Positions 45,301 to 54,900 of a DNA stretch of 64,000 nt are shown piece by piece. The stretch comes from Halodesulfovibrio sp. (GTDB lineage: Bacteria > Desulfobacterota > Desulfovibrionia > Desulfovibrionales > Desulfovibrionaceae). Numbering within the stretch: the first letter of the stretch is position 1; every line of letters begins with the position of its first letter. The notes below the pieces were generated by a model. That model was not told the DNA's origin. It saw only the letters and a program-made list of their open reading frames with translations, and did not search any database. The stretch lies in NCBI RefSeq assembly GCF_015482765.1, contig NZ_JADMLB010000012.1, forward strand, positions 1-64,000, read 5' to 3'. Both the position numbers and the translations under genes were made by a program.

Positions 45301-48300
45301 ATAATGACCATAGGTTGTACTCTGGGCATGGCGCTTCTGTCTTGTTCATATCTTCAAGTGCCTGCAAGGTGCGTTGTGGGAGGCAATCAAATATTTTGAT
45401 GTCCCAGGATGCAGTATTGGAGAGTTGCATCAGAATTAATTTGTAGGCAGACAACATGTCTTCAATCATGTTTTCTGGAAAAAGCTCGTCTACAGAGTCC
45501 CAATGAATGATGAGGTCGCCATTGTTTTCATGGACTTGATTATCCAGCCATACTTGCGGTGTCTGGCTAATGTTGAATCCGCGGGTTCCCAATGCTTCCA
45601 GTAATTGTCCAGATGAGTTGCCACCGGAAATGTTACTGGTAAACACAACAGGGTAGCTTTCACCGAATGGAAGTTTTCCACTTCGTGTTAATTTGCGGAT
45701 GACTTCAACACCGGATACGGATGTATGTTCCATATCTGCCCAGAAGCGATCACGAACAGCACCGGCGCGTGATGCGAAAGGCAGTGTTGGGTCATTAGTT
45801 ATTTCCAGAAGGCTTAGTGTGGTAAAATCACCGACAACATCCGAAACCTGTTCATGAAAAGGTTGCCTGTTGAAAAGAGTTACGTTGAGACAAAAAGCAT
45901 TGTTGTGGCTCCAACGTGCAATCACTTCAGCGTAACAACTTAGGAGCACAAGAGAAGGTGTTAACCCGTGAGCTTTAGCTTGCTTTTTAATGTCTTCCCA
46001 TACGTTTTTCTTGATTACGCAGGAGCGGTGCGTGAATTTAGGGGTAGCAATGGACTCCGGTGCCACAAGGGTAGGGAGTTCTGGACCATGAGGAAGGCTT
46101 TCTAACCGGTTTTCCCAATAAGATTCCGCATTGGAAAGTAAGGTTGCGCCTTCAGAGCTTGTTAAAAACTTTTTAGTATCTGCAGTGTATTGTTTAAAAG
46201 AGTACTGTAGTTCCGGAAGGTTTTTCATTGCAGATGGAATTCCGGAAATGAGTCCCTGTGCATAGATATCACGAAGCTCACGCATCATGATTTGCAAACT
46301 GCGTGCATCAGCAAGTAATAAGTCTATACTCATGCATATTCTGGTTACAGACTTAGACAGCTGAATGGTTTCAACAGTGAAGAGTGGCCAGCTTGTAGTG
46401 TCATGAACTTTGTGAGAGAGCGTGCCACGAATGCCTTCCATGGCACCTTGTTGCTCCTCTTCAATAAGGCCTGAGAGGTCATGATGTTGTATATCAAGAG
46501 AGGGAACCGTAGACAGAATTTGTTGTTGTCCCTTTTCATTGATGGTCATGCGCAACATTGGGTGGCGCTCAATGAGGGCATCCCATGCCTGAACATAAAT
46601 TTCATTATCAAGTGAAGTTACGTCATATTCAGCGTAACTGTGGCAGGAAATATTGCCCATTGGCATTGTTTCACTGCGACCTGCCCAGTATGCGTACTGG
46701 GTATCCGTCAGTGGGAATGGTTTTGTTTCTTCTTTTGTAAAAGGTGAATGGGCTACTTGTGTAGTAGATGTCTCTGGCTGAGCTTTTGTTCGGATGCATG
46801 CACAAATATTCGTAATGGTTGGGTTAGCAAAGACTTCTGCTGGAGTTATACGTACATCTAGTTCTTTTTTTATCTGCTGAGAAAATTGAAGGAAAAGCAG
46901 GGAGTCTAGACCTGCTATGAGTAGATTTTCATCATGATCAGGGCTGGTAGGTATCTGCAAAAGTCTGGTAACTGCTTCAGAAATGCTCTGCTCTAAGTTT
47001 TGTAAAGAAAGAGAGCTGGTTTTGTTTGATGAAGCAGTGTTTGAAACAGGCAGTGTTTGCACCGGTTGTTCAATGGTAAAAGCCAACGGGGTTCCGGCAG
47101 CTTCCATTGCCTGATTAAAAGTGCTCCACACAATATCTGCGGCGATAAGAACGGCTTTGTTCGAAGAGGTTTTTTTCAGCATAGAGAGTGCATTTGCAGT
47201 CCACGCATTAATTCCCAACGCTTCACGGGCGGTATGATCTTCCTCGTTCTGAGAGAGCATACCGCAATCCTTAAATGGCCCCCATGAAATACATGTTGCT
47301 GCCAGTCCGTCATAACAACGTTTCGCAGCAATTGCTTCAAGGTATCCATTGGAAGCAGTATATGCTCCAGCATGGGCTATTCCATGTAATGTTGAGATGG
47401 AAGAGAATAATACAAATTGTGCTACCGGGTGAGTCCTCGTGTACTCATCTAACAAGGCTGCACCAATCATTTTCGCTTTAGTCGCAGTTCTGTACTCTTC
47501 CCATGTCAGTTCGGCGAGAGGCTTATTGCTTGTCTGGCCAGCCAGATGGAAAACTGATCCTAATGGTGGCAACGAGCTGTTACAAAGTGCAAGCACACTC
47601 TTCATTTCGCTTGTAGAGCTACAATCTGCCTTTTGGAATACTATGGTGACACCGCTTTTTTCGAATTCAGAATATGCAGTTCTAATGCTGTCATTTGGCG
47701 CAGATCGCCCAGTAACCAGAATAGTTTTGTGTCCTTCATCAATAAGGCGGGCGATAAGGTTATGACCTAGACCGCCTGTGCCCCCCGTTACGAGTGTTGT
47801 TGTACCTTCGATTGGAATAAGGACACTTTCGTTAGTGGGTTCTTCGTCCACTAATTCTGCGACGAGCCATTCTTTGTTACGTAAAACAAAGAATCCTTTT
47901 TTAGATTCACGAGGAAGTTCTGATAGCTGGTTAAGAGTGTCTACATCAATGAGTGTCACTAAGCATTCTGGACGTTCAGCTTTTAATACGCGTGCAAGTT
48001 CCCACGCAACTCTTTGTTCTGGAATAGGACTAGAGTGTTGGTTGTGATCAATTGCTCTCTGCGTAATTACTACAAGTTCTTTAAGCCTGTTGTGAGACGC
48101 GAGAGACTTCATAACTTGAACCAGTTTTTTTTCAGGAACGTTGCCTGCGTAGAAAAGTACTTTTTCTGCTGAGCTAGAAGGAATTGCTTCTGATGTAAGG
48201 ATGTTTCCTTCTTTGAGCTGCGGCGGGAGTAAAGGTTTTGGCAGTTCTGTCAGCACTGTGTATTCAGAAATCACACTATTAAGAGTTACTGTAGGGAGAA

Positions 48301-51300
48301 CATCGTTGTTGTGAAGTTCTTCGTATTTTTTCCAACGAAGTGAAGTGAATCGGTGTGAAATGTTTTCTTTGTTTTCAACTGGCAGTTTAAGAAAAGAAAG
48401 GCCAATGAGTTCTGCAACAGATTGTTTTTCAGGTGTTACCAGTTTGATATCGCACGTTGCAGTCTGATCTGTAGAGTTTGTAAGAGTAATCTCACAACAA
48501 ACCTGTGCTTCGTGGGAACCATAGACAGTTGTAGACTTCACTCCTGTAGGAAGTAAAATGCACGGTGCCCCATTTTTTGCAGTAAAGAGGTGTGTTATTC
48601 CTCCTAGCAATTGGATGCATGGGTCTATTATTGAAGGATGAATAGCGTCTTCAGTGCCTTTAGCTATACCTGCAAGGAGTCGATCGCTAAGGACAATATT
48701 AGCCTGAACTGTATTCTCCGTTGCTTGAGCATTTTTTAATGTCCAAAGTTCGTGACCGTCTGAATCAACTCCAAGCTGTTGAAGAACTTCAGGTAATTCG
48801 TTTTTAGTAAATGTGGAACCAGTTTTTTCTTTAACGTTAAGCTGTTCTGGGAGTTGTTTTTCAATTTGTGCTGAAACGCAATGTACCCATTCATCTTTTC
48901 TTTTTTGAAGGAGTGTAATTTTTCCATTATCTTGAGGAAGCAAGTGGATTGTTTGTGACTGCTCTACATCAAGAAGTACAGGGGCATGAAGGGATAAGTT
49001 TGTGATAGTTACCTTTTGAGTATTTTCATTCTGCTTTTTCCATACTTGAGCCATTACGTCGGTTAAAATGCCCAGCGGTGCGACCAGTTCTCCATTGATG
49101 ATATGGTTTTTAAGTGCCGGGAATTGGTCAAGTCCGATTTGCGCCGTGTAGGTTGTTGTCGGGTGAGGCTGTTTAGTAATGAAGAATGGTGGAGTTCCAG
49201 TAGGTTGCATAGGTGCATTCTCAGCTACAGAAAAAACAGCTCTTGGTTCCCAGTGTGGTTCACGCTTGAAAGGATAGGTCGGAAGAGGAATGGACTGAGC
49301 CGAAGTGTCGATAAAAGCATCAATGTTTAAAGAAGCGCCTGATTTATAGAGGGTCGCAATGGCATTGTAAGTAGGAAGCAAAGAAGTATCTTCACGCTGC
49401 ATAGACGGAATCCATGCAAAAGGTTTTGGGGTAGTTTTGATAAATTTTTTTGCCATTCCGATGAGAATAGGATGAGGCCCAATTTCAAGCACAATATCGC
49501 ACTGTTCTTTCATCAGTGTCTGCATAGCATCAACAAACTGAACTGGATTACGAAGGTGTTTCATCCAGTAATCAGAAGTAGTGGTGAATGTATTTTCCTT
49601 TTGACCCGTATATGAGGAAATGTACTCTAAGGTCGGAGTAGCAAAAGATAATGAATTTGCAATATTACCAAATTCTTGAAGAATAGGGTCAAGATGACGA
49701 GAGTGAAAGGCATGGGATACACTTAACAGTTTGCAGAAAAAACCTTGTTCTTCAAAATCGGCTTTTACTTGCTTCAGATTTTCAGTTTTTCCAGACAGAA
49801 CAATATGATCCGTACCATTGAATGCAGCAATATCAAGTGAGAGTTCATGGCGCTCTTGCACCATGGTAATAACAGTATCTTGAGGAGCAAGAACTGCCAT
49901 CATGCCTCCGCCTTGAGGTAGAGAGCCGGTAAGAGCTCCACGGTGGGCGATTAATGTAGCAGCATTTTCCGGTGTCATAATACCGGCTACGCAAGCGGCA
50001 GCAAATTCACCAATGCTATGTCCGGTGACCACCTTCGGCTCAATACCAAGCGATTTCCAGTATTCGGTCAGTGCATATTGAATTGCAAAAATGGCTGGTT
50101 GGGTAATGGACGTATGGTCAAGAAGTCCAGCGTGCTTTTTGTTGAAAAGAATTTCGGTTAGTGGATGCGGCAGTTGGTTTTCAAGAGCATTTTCAATGCG
50201 TAATAGTGCTGATTGAAAAACTTTTGAAGTAGTAAAAAGTGCCTTACCCATTTCGCTATACTGACAACCTTGTCCGGTAAATATCATACCGATTTTAGGT
50301 GGGCGAGTTGAAGAGGTGGATTCTGTATTTTCTAACGCATTAGTGACATCAGTTATAGATGATCCTGCGACAGCAATGCGGTGAGGAAAGTGTTTTCTTC
50401 CTTTAAAGAGTGTCTTCATAACAGATGAAGGTGGAAGCTCTTCGTTTTTTTTCATGTAATCAATGGTTGTTGTGCGTAGCTCGTCCAACTGATCTATGTC
50501 ATGTGCTGATAGGGGGGTAAGATATGGCAACCTCACGGTTGAGTCCGAGGAGGAGTCAAGCGGGCAACGGTGCTTTTTTGATGAAGTAACATCCTCTGCA
50601 GCTTGAAGAATCATGTGGACATTTGTTCCGCCAACGCCAAAGGAGCTTACACCAGCCAATCGTTTTTCATTACGTTTCTTCCATGTTGTCGCATTGGCAA
50701 TGGGAAAGAAGGGGGTGCTGGCAAATGGAATATGTGGGTTGGGAGTGGAGTAATGGAGCGTTGCCGGAATTTCTTTGTGGTGTAATGCTAATGTAGTCTT
50801 GATTAGGCTACAAATTCCAGCTGCAGTATCCAGATGGCCTACATTACTTTTGACTGACCCAATTGCACAATAGCCGCTGGCATCTGTGTCTTCCCGGTAA
50901 GCCTTTGTAAGAGCCTGTATCTCAATAGGGTCACCGAGCAATGTTCCTGTACCGTGAGTTTCAACATAGCCAATATTATCTGCAGATTCTTCAGCAACTG
51001 ATAATGCATCGCGAATGACAGAGTACTGACCAGATACGCTCGGGGCGGTAAAGCCGGCTTTGTTTGCTCCATCATTATTCATGGCAGAGCCGCGGATGAC
51101 AGCATAAATAGGATCACCGTCTTCAACTGCATCTTCAAGAGGTTTCAGCAGTACAGCACCTACGCCGTTGCTGGCGCAGATTCCAGCTGCATCTTTATCA
51201 AAAGCGCGGCACTTAGCATCTGGTGCGCAAATCATCCCTTCTTCGTAGGTATATCCGACTCGTTGTGGAATTGAGATTGAAACACCACCTGCGAGCGCCA

Positions 51301-51892
51301 TGTCGCACTCGCCGGAAAGTAAACTTTCTACCGCGAGATGTGTTGCAGCAAGAGAGCTTGAGCAAGCTGTCTGTACTGTGAAGCTGGGGCCGGTAAGCCC
51401 CAGTTTGAATGATGTTCGGGTTGCAATGTAGTCTTTATCATTACCAAGAACGGAGGCGAAGGCGGCACTTGTTCCAATTGTATTTGGATCGGAAAGAGCA
51501 TTTTGATAAGTGCTCATCTTGGCGCTAGCAAAAACCCCAGTATGAAGTTTTGAATCTGGTGCATAGCCTGCATCTTCCAGCGCTGTCCATGCGCACTGTA
51601 AAAACAAACGTTGTTGAGGATCAATGCGTTTGGCCTCTGCCGGAGAGTAACCGAAGAGAGAAGCGTCAAACATTTCAATATCATCAATAGGATACCCGCA
51701 AGGCACGTAGTCTGGATTCTCGATTGTTTCCGGCAACACGCCGTTTTGCAACAATTCTTCTTTTGTAAAGGTTGTCAGAACGTCTTTGCCGCTCTGAAGG
51801 TTTTTCCAAAACATGTCTTTATCAGTTGCTCCGGGGAAACGGCATGCAATACCGATAATTGCAATTGCATCTGTAATATTTGTATTACTCAT
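42362..51892 (-). CDS. hybrid PKS-NRPS, KS-AT-DH-KR-ACP-Cy-A(Cys)-PCP-R
   Basis: The protein has about 3176 residues. Domains read in order are: KS (about 8-435; VQTACSSS with Cys177, His313, His353); AT (about 533-840; GHSIGEF Ser626 and malonyl-type HAFH 727-730); DH (about 910-1170; HIINGELVAP His930 and DPCIQ Asp1090); KR (about 1362-1545; GGTGGLG, Tyr1511); ACP (GLDSL, Ser1664); Cy (about 1725-2155; FPLTDTQYAYWAGR and DLLLAD); A (about 2190-2690; residues read D-L-Y-N-M-S-L-I-W, cysteine type); PCP (GGDSV, Ser2724); and terminal R (about 2826-3176; GATGFLG, YPQSK). It adds a malonyl unit, reduces and dehydrates it, adds a third cyclised cysteine and releases the chain reductively. Start ATG 51892 has AAGGAT seven bases upstream. 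HMWP1 of yersiniabactin is the nearest architectural relative. Confidence 0.93.
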   Translation of the reverse strand: MSNTNITDAIAIIGIACRFPGATDKDMFWKNLQSGKDVLTTFTKEELLQNGVLPETIENPDYVPCGYPIDDIEMFDASLFGYSPAEAKRIDPQQRLFLQCAWTALEDAGYAPDSKLHTGVFASAKMSTYQNALSDPNTIGTSAAFASVLGNDKDYIATRTSFKLGLTGPSFTVQTACSSSLAATHLAVESLLSGECDMALAGGVSISIPQRVGYTYEEGMICAPDAKCRAFDKDAAGICASNGVGAVLLKPLEDAVEDGDPIYAVIRGSAMNNDGANKAGFTAPSVSGQYSVIRDALSVAEESADNIGYVETHGTGTLLGDPIEIQALTKAYREDTDASGYCAIGSVKSNVGHLDTAAGICSLIKTTLALHHKEIPATLHYSTPNPHIPFASTPFFPIANATTWKKRNEKRLAGVSSFGVGGTNVHMILQAAEDVTSSKKHRCPLDSSSDSTVRLPYLTPLSAHDIDQLDELRTTTIDYMKKNEELPPSSVMKTLFKGRKHFPHRIAVAGSSITDVTNALENTESTSSTRPPKIGMIFTGQGCQYSEMGKALFTTSKVFQSALLRIENALENQLPHPLTEILFNKKHAGLLDHTSITQPAIFAIQYALTEYWKSLGIEPKVVTGHSIGEFAAACVAGIMTPENAATLIAHRGALTGSLPQGGGMMAVLAPQDTVITMVQERHELSLDIAAFNGTDHIVLSGKTENLKQVKADFEEQGFFCKLLSVSHAFHSRHLDPILQEFGNIANSLSFATPTLEYISSYTGQKENTFTTTSDYWMKHLRNPVQFVDAMQTLMKEQCDIVLEIGPHPILIGMAKKFIKTTPKPFAWIPSMQREDTSLLPTYNAIATLYKSGASLNIDAFIDTSAQSIPLPTYPFKREPHWEPRAVFSVAENAPMQPTGTPPFFITKQPHPTTTYTAQIGLDQFPALKNHIINGELVAPLGILTDVMAQVWKKQNENTQKVTITNLSLHAPVLLDVEQSQTIHLLPQDNGKITLLQKRKDEWVHCVSAQIEKQLPEQLNVKEKTGSTFTKNELPEVLQQLGVDSDGHELWTLKNAQATENTVQANIVLSDRLLAGIAKGTEDAIHPSIIDPCIQLLGGITHLFTAKNGAPCILLPTGVKSTTVYGSHEAQVCCEITLTNSTDQTATCDIKLVTPEKQSVAELIGLSFLKLPVENKENISHRFTSLRWKKYEELHNNDVLPTVTLNSVISEYTVLTELPKPLLPPQLKEGNILTSEAIPSSSAEKVLFYAGNVPEKKLVQVMKSLASHNRLKELVVITQRAIDHNQHSSPIPEQRVAWELARVLKAERPECLVTLIDVDTLNQLSELPRESKKGFFVLRNKEWLVAELVDEEPTNESVLIPIEGTTTLVTGGTGGLGHNLIARLIDEGHKTILVTGRSAPNDSIRTAYSEFEKSGVTIVFQKADCSSTSEMKSVLALCNSSLPPLGSVFHLAGQTSNKPLAELTWEEYRTATKAKMIGAALLDEYTRTHPVAQFVLFSSISTLHGIAHAGAYTASNGYLEAIAAKRCYDGLAATCISWGPFKDCGMLSQNEEDHTAREALGINAWTANALSMLKKTSSNKAVLIAADIVWSTFNQAMEAAGTPLAFTIEQPVQTLPVSNTASSNKTSSLSLQNLEQSISEAVTRLLQIPTSPDHDENLLIAGLDSLLFLQFSQQIKKELDVRITPAEVFANPTITNICACIRTKAQPETSTTQVAHSPFTKEETKPFPLTDTQYAYWAGRSETMPMGNISCHSYAEYDVTSLDNEIYVQAWDALIERHPMLRMTINEKGQQQILSTVPSLDIQHHDLSGLIEEEQQGAMEGIRGTLSHKVHDTTSWPLFTVETIQLSKSVTRICMSIDLLLADARSLQIMMRELRDIYAQGLISGIPSAMKNLPELQYSFKQYTADTKKFLTSSEGATLLSNAESYWENRLESLPHGPELPTLVAPESIATPKFTHRSCVIKKNVWEDIKKQAKAHGLTPSLVLLSCYAEVIARWSHNNAFCLNVTLFNRQPFHEQVSDVVGDFTTLSLLEITNDPTLPFASRAGAVRDRFWADMEHTSVSGVEVIRKLTRSGKLPFGESYPVVFTSNISGGNSSGQLLEALGTRGFNISQTPQVWLDNQVHENNGDLIIHWDSVDELFPENMIEDMLSAYKLILMQLSNTASWDIKIFDCLPQRTLQALEDMNKTEAPCPEYNLWSLFTAKYNATPDATAIICSSEEISYGELGARAAGFASRLSELGVRPNTLVGISLPKGIDQIAAVLGTQAVGAVFVPIAHEQPASRKQIIAEESNLAFIIAEESFSENVTHVAPNTTTDSPENYSGPVSNSDLAYIIFTSGSTGKPKGVSITHEAAVNTLIDINRRYAVSHNDVIFGVSRLTFDLAIYDIFGALAAGATLVLPDDSRQNDPEHWIDCLASYKCTIWNSAPALMQLAIQYAQAAKRTFSHLRLAMLSGDKIVPDMPQALQQIAPNAVPNSLGGATEASIWSICHPIKNYSPEDGPIPYGRPMMNQEWYVLDSGLGACPEHVVGDLYIGGKGLAQGYYGRDDLTQNAFLTHPETGKRIYRTGDMGAFMPEGYLTIIGRRDFQVKIRGHRVEPSEIEHVLSAHPEVNQMIVTPITTNSGTALVSYYSGTAQKHDLASYAAEQLPRYMVPAYYVAMKEFPMTPSGKVDRKQLPQPAIDARPEKQAEVSTELTPLQATITEVWNDLLQLDHTPLDMDFFNAGGDSVLAAQLVLGIRNALDVSLALPRLFENPTIELLSKYLIEKHPSLATKCSKDETIPSVESEPLQEKEASSIVDIVHVDVLKKHPVCAFRPDISGLPTVQGTFKKPFITGATGFLGIHVLKSLLENGAENVTCLVRAKGKQSGIQRILDTAQVYGFSLTPWITNIQAVNGDLSQKYYGLSESDFTALSEQVDAVFHAGALVHYIYSCESLLGPNVIGTREAIRLASTGIVKPLHHVSTVSVFSPLRCTDDLTILEDEHIEQDMNVFGGYPQSKWLAERLIQNAIEAGLPAYIYRPGLITGTSSNGTWNKEDFLWRIIQGSLQAGVIPDLQRIENFLPVDTVAEALVHIARGELAEHVYHLDGFNPVSSHQLIEKLQQCTAELKVVSYAGWREAIARPENPLYPLLPLFPEEVNPESISRQLRFDNSNAKKALQNSTICFPSLNDLLPVYLKSMVG

Positions 51893-51908
51893 AATGATAT
51901 CCTTGTGG

Positions 51909-54900
51909 TTAGCGGTGGCGTTTAACACGTTTCCGCTTACGGGATGAACGGGAAACAGGATCAGAGGTGTCATGGCTGGCTGCATCGTCTATAGTTGCTT
52001 CCTTTTCAATTGAACAAAGGCTGCAAAGAGCAGTCGCCAACTGTTCAATTGTTGGATTAGCAAAAAGCGTTACAGCATCAATGGATACATCCAGATGTTG
52101 CATCAGAGCATTCTGTAAACGGATGAGGTGGAGTGAATTTGCACCCAGTTCAAAGAAGCTCGTTTGATGGTCATGGCACGGGGAGTTTGTTAGCTCAGAG
52201 AGCTTTTCTTCAATAACAGCTGCTAGCGTAACTGCTTGAGTATTATCAGTAAGATGTGTTGTAACCTTAGTGATTATGGAAGAAGTTACGTACTTTTCAG
52301 ATAACGCAACTGAAGAGACAAACACATCATTCTTGGTGGTTTTAGGAAGTTGCTTGCGGTTGACTTTTCCGTTTGCTGTAAGAGGGAATGAGTCTACAAA
52401 CACCAAGTAGTCTGGAAGCATATATTTGGGGAGTGCATCTTCGAGCTGCATGGTTAACTGGACTCGAGTTTTTTCTGTTGTAGTATGAGCAGGAACTTCA
52501 AGGCAGTTTACTGCCATAGCTGCCTGATCTACAGGTGCTGTCTGGCAGTAGAGCACAAGGGATGTGTTCTGTTCATTTTTTGTAACAACGGCAACTGAGT
52601 GGTTTATTGCAGTTAAGCCATTAGCTACGGACTCTATTTCTCCAAGCTCGATGCGATGTCCGCGAAGCTTAATTTGAGTGTCATTACGCCCGACAAATCG
52701 TATTGTTCCATCTGGATGAAAGAATCCAAGGTCACCAGTGCGATATAAACGATTTGAGGTTCGTGGATGCATAATAAAGTGTTCAGCAGTTTTTTGGGTA
52801 TCTCCAAGATACTCCATTGCTAAGCCTTCACCCCCGATAAACAATTCTCCTATTGCCCACTCAGGTGTGGGGGTAAGAGTGCTGTCTAACACATGGAATG
52901 ACTGGTTATGCATCGGGAAGCCGTATGGGATGCTGTTCCATTCAGAGTTATGTGTTTCAATTGGGTACATGATGGACCAAATTGAACCTTCTGTGGCACC
53001 GCCCAGAGAAACGACCTTGCAATCTGTTGTAAGAGCTTTAATGCGTTCCGGAAGGGATAGAGGAATCCAATCACCACTCATCATCACAAGACGCAAGGAT
53101 GTTGGAAGATTTTTACCACGCATTTCGCAGTACTCTACAAGCAGTTCCATCATCATCGGCACTGTGTTCCATATAGAAACGCGGTGCTCTTCAAGCATTT
53201 CAAGCCAACGGACAGGGTCTTTTTCACGTTCCGGTTCAGGGAAGACTAATGTCCCTCCGGCATCGAGTATGCCGAAGATGTCAAAGACAGAAAGGTCAAA
53301 GGTAAGGTTCGCCAAGCCTAATACGGAATCGTCAGATGTGATATTGAAACGCGTTTTCAAGTCGTCGAAAGTATTGCACGGTCCTGCATGATTCATCAGA
53401 ACTCCTTTAGGAGTACCTGTTGAGCCGGAAGTAAAGATGCAATACGCCGGAGAGAGTGGAGAGCTTTCCGGAATTGACCAGTTGGTGTTGAAGTCAATGG
53501 CTTCAGCGATTGAATCAAGAGCGATTATGCCTACGTTGGTAGGTAGTTGTAGCTCTGAAAGAAGTGATGAAAGTGTTAGAACGTGTGTAATTTTCGCATT
53601 TTCAAGAATGACAGAGGTTCGTTGTGCCGGGTTTTCAGGGGAGATTGGCACGTAGTGACAACCTGCGTAAATGGAACCGATGACTGCTGCTGCTTGTTCG
53701 CAGCTGCGAGGAGCAATAACGGCAACGGCATCTCCAACATGTACGCCGGCATCTGTTAGCTGTTTGGCTATTGTGCAGGCGTAGGCATGAAGTGTTCCGT
53801 AGTCCATAGTCCCTGAAGGTGTAACTACGGCGGCTTGTTCAGGCTTAGTTAGAGCCATTTTAGTAAAGCCGGAAGTCAGTAAACGATGGTGTGTTTTTTC
53901 TGGAATTTCCAGTGCCATGCTATTGTATGCGATACGCCGTTGTTCTTGATGGCGTGGAAGGGCTACCAGATTTTCTTGTCCCCATACTTGAGGAGCGGTC
54001 AGGGCTTCAAGGGTGGATACATAGGCGGTAAACATATCTTCAATCATGTTTTCAGGGAAAAGTTCAGCGACGTAATCCCAATTAAAAACAAGATCTCCAG
54101 CATTTTCGTAAACTTGATGATCCAGCCAGACCTGAGGGGTTTGTGTTAAGCAGAAGCGCTGTGCTCCAAGTTTATCAATAACAGAAGCGTCACGTCCTAA
54201 TGCTTCTGAACCGAGAGCACTGGTAAAGACAACAGGAATAACAGCATGATCATTGCCGTTTGCGTGGGCAATTTCACGCATTACTTCAACTCCGCTGAAG
54301 TCTTTGTGATCAAGATCTTTCCAGAGTTGTTGTTGAAGTGCCTTTGCGTATTCTTTAAACGAAGAATTTGCATCGTGGACTTCAAGCAATGTTAATGAAG
54401 TAAAATCACCAACGATTTTATTTACATCTTCATGAATAGGCAGTCTGTTGAACAACGTCAGGTTGATAGAGAAGTCTGAAGATTTGCTCCAGCGGGCAAT
54501 AGTTTTTGTGTACGCTGCACAAAGAAGAGACGACGGGGTAATCCCTTCAGCTGAAGCACGTTCTTTTAGTTTTTTCCATAACGTTTCATCCAGTCGATGT
54601 TCCAGACGGCTGAACTGCGGTGTTTCAATTTCACTCGGCTGTTTTTTCAAAGGAAGCTGAGGGCCGGAAGGGATTGTAGAAACTCGCTCGCACCAGTACT
54701 GTCTGGCTTCTTTATATGTTTTACTGGAACGGAATTTCTCAACTGCGGTTACGTAGTCTCTGAAGCTGAGGCCTTGCTTTGAGAGTTTTGTGAGATCACC
54801 ATCAGTGGTGTAAAGCTTGTACCATTCGTCAAGAAGTAAGAAGAGACTCCAAATATCTACGCACAACGCATCGAAACTGATGTGGATACGAGTGGTGTCT

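Noticed and set aside
52738-53391. 217-codon plus-strand ORF inside the first synthase gene
   Set aside because: Antisense to the second adenylation domain, whose motifs are all intact in the minus frame.
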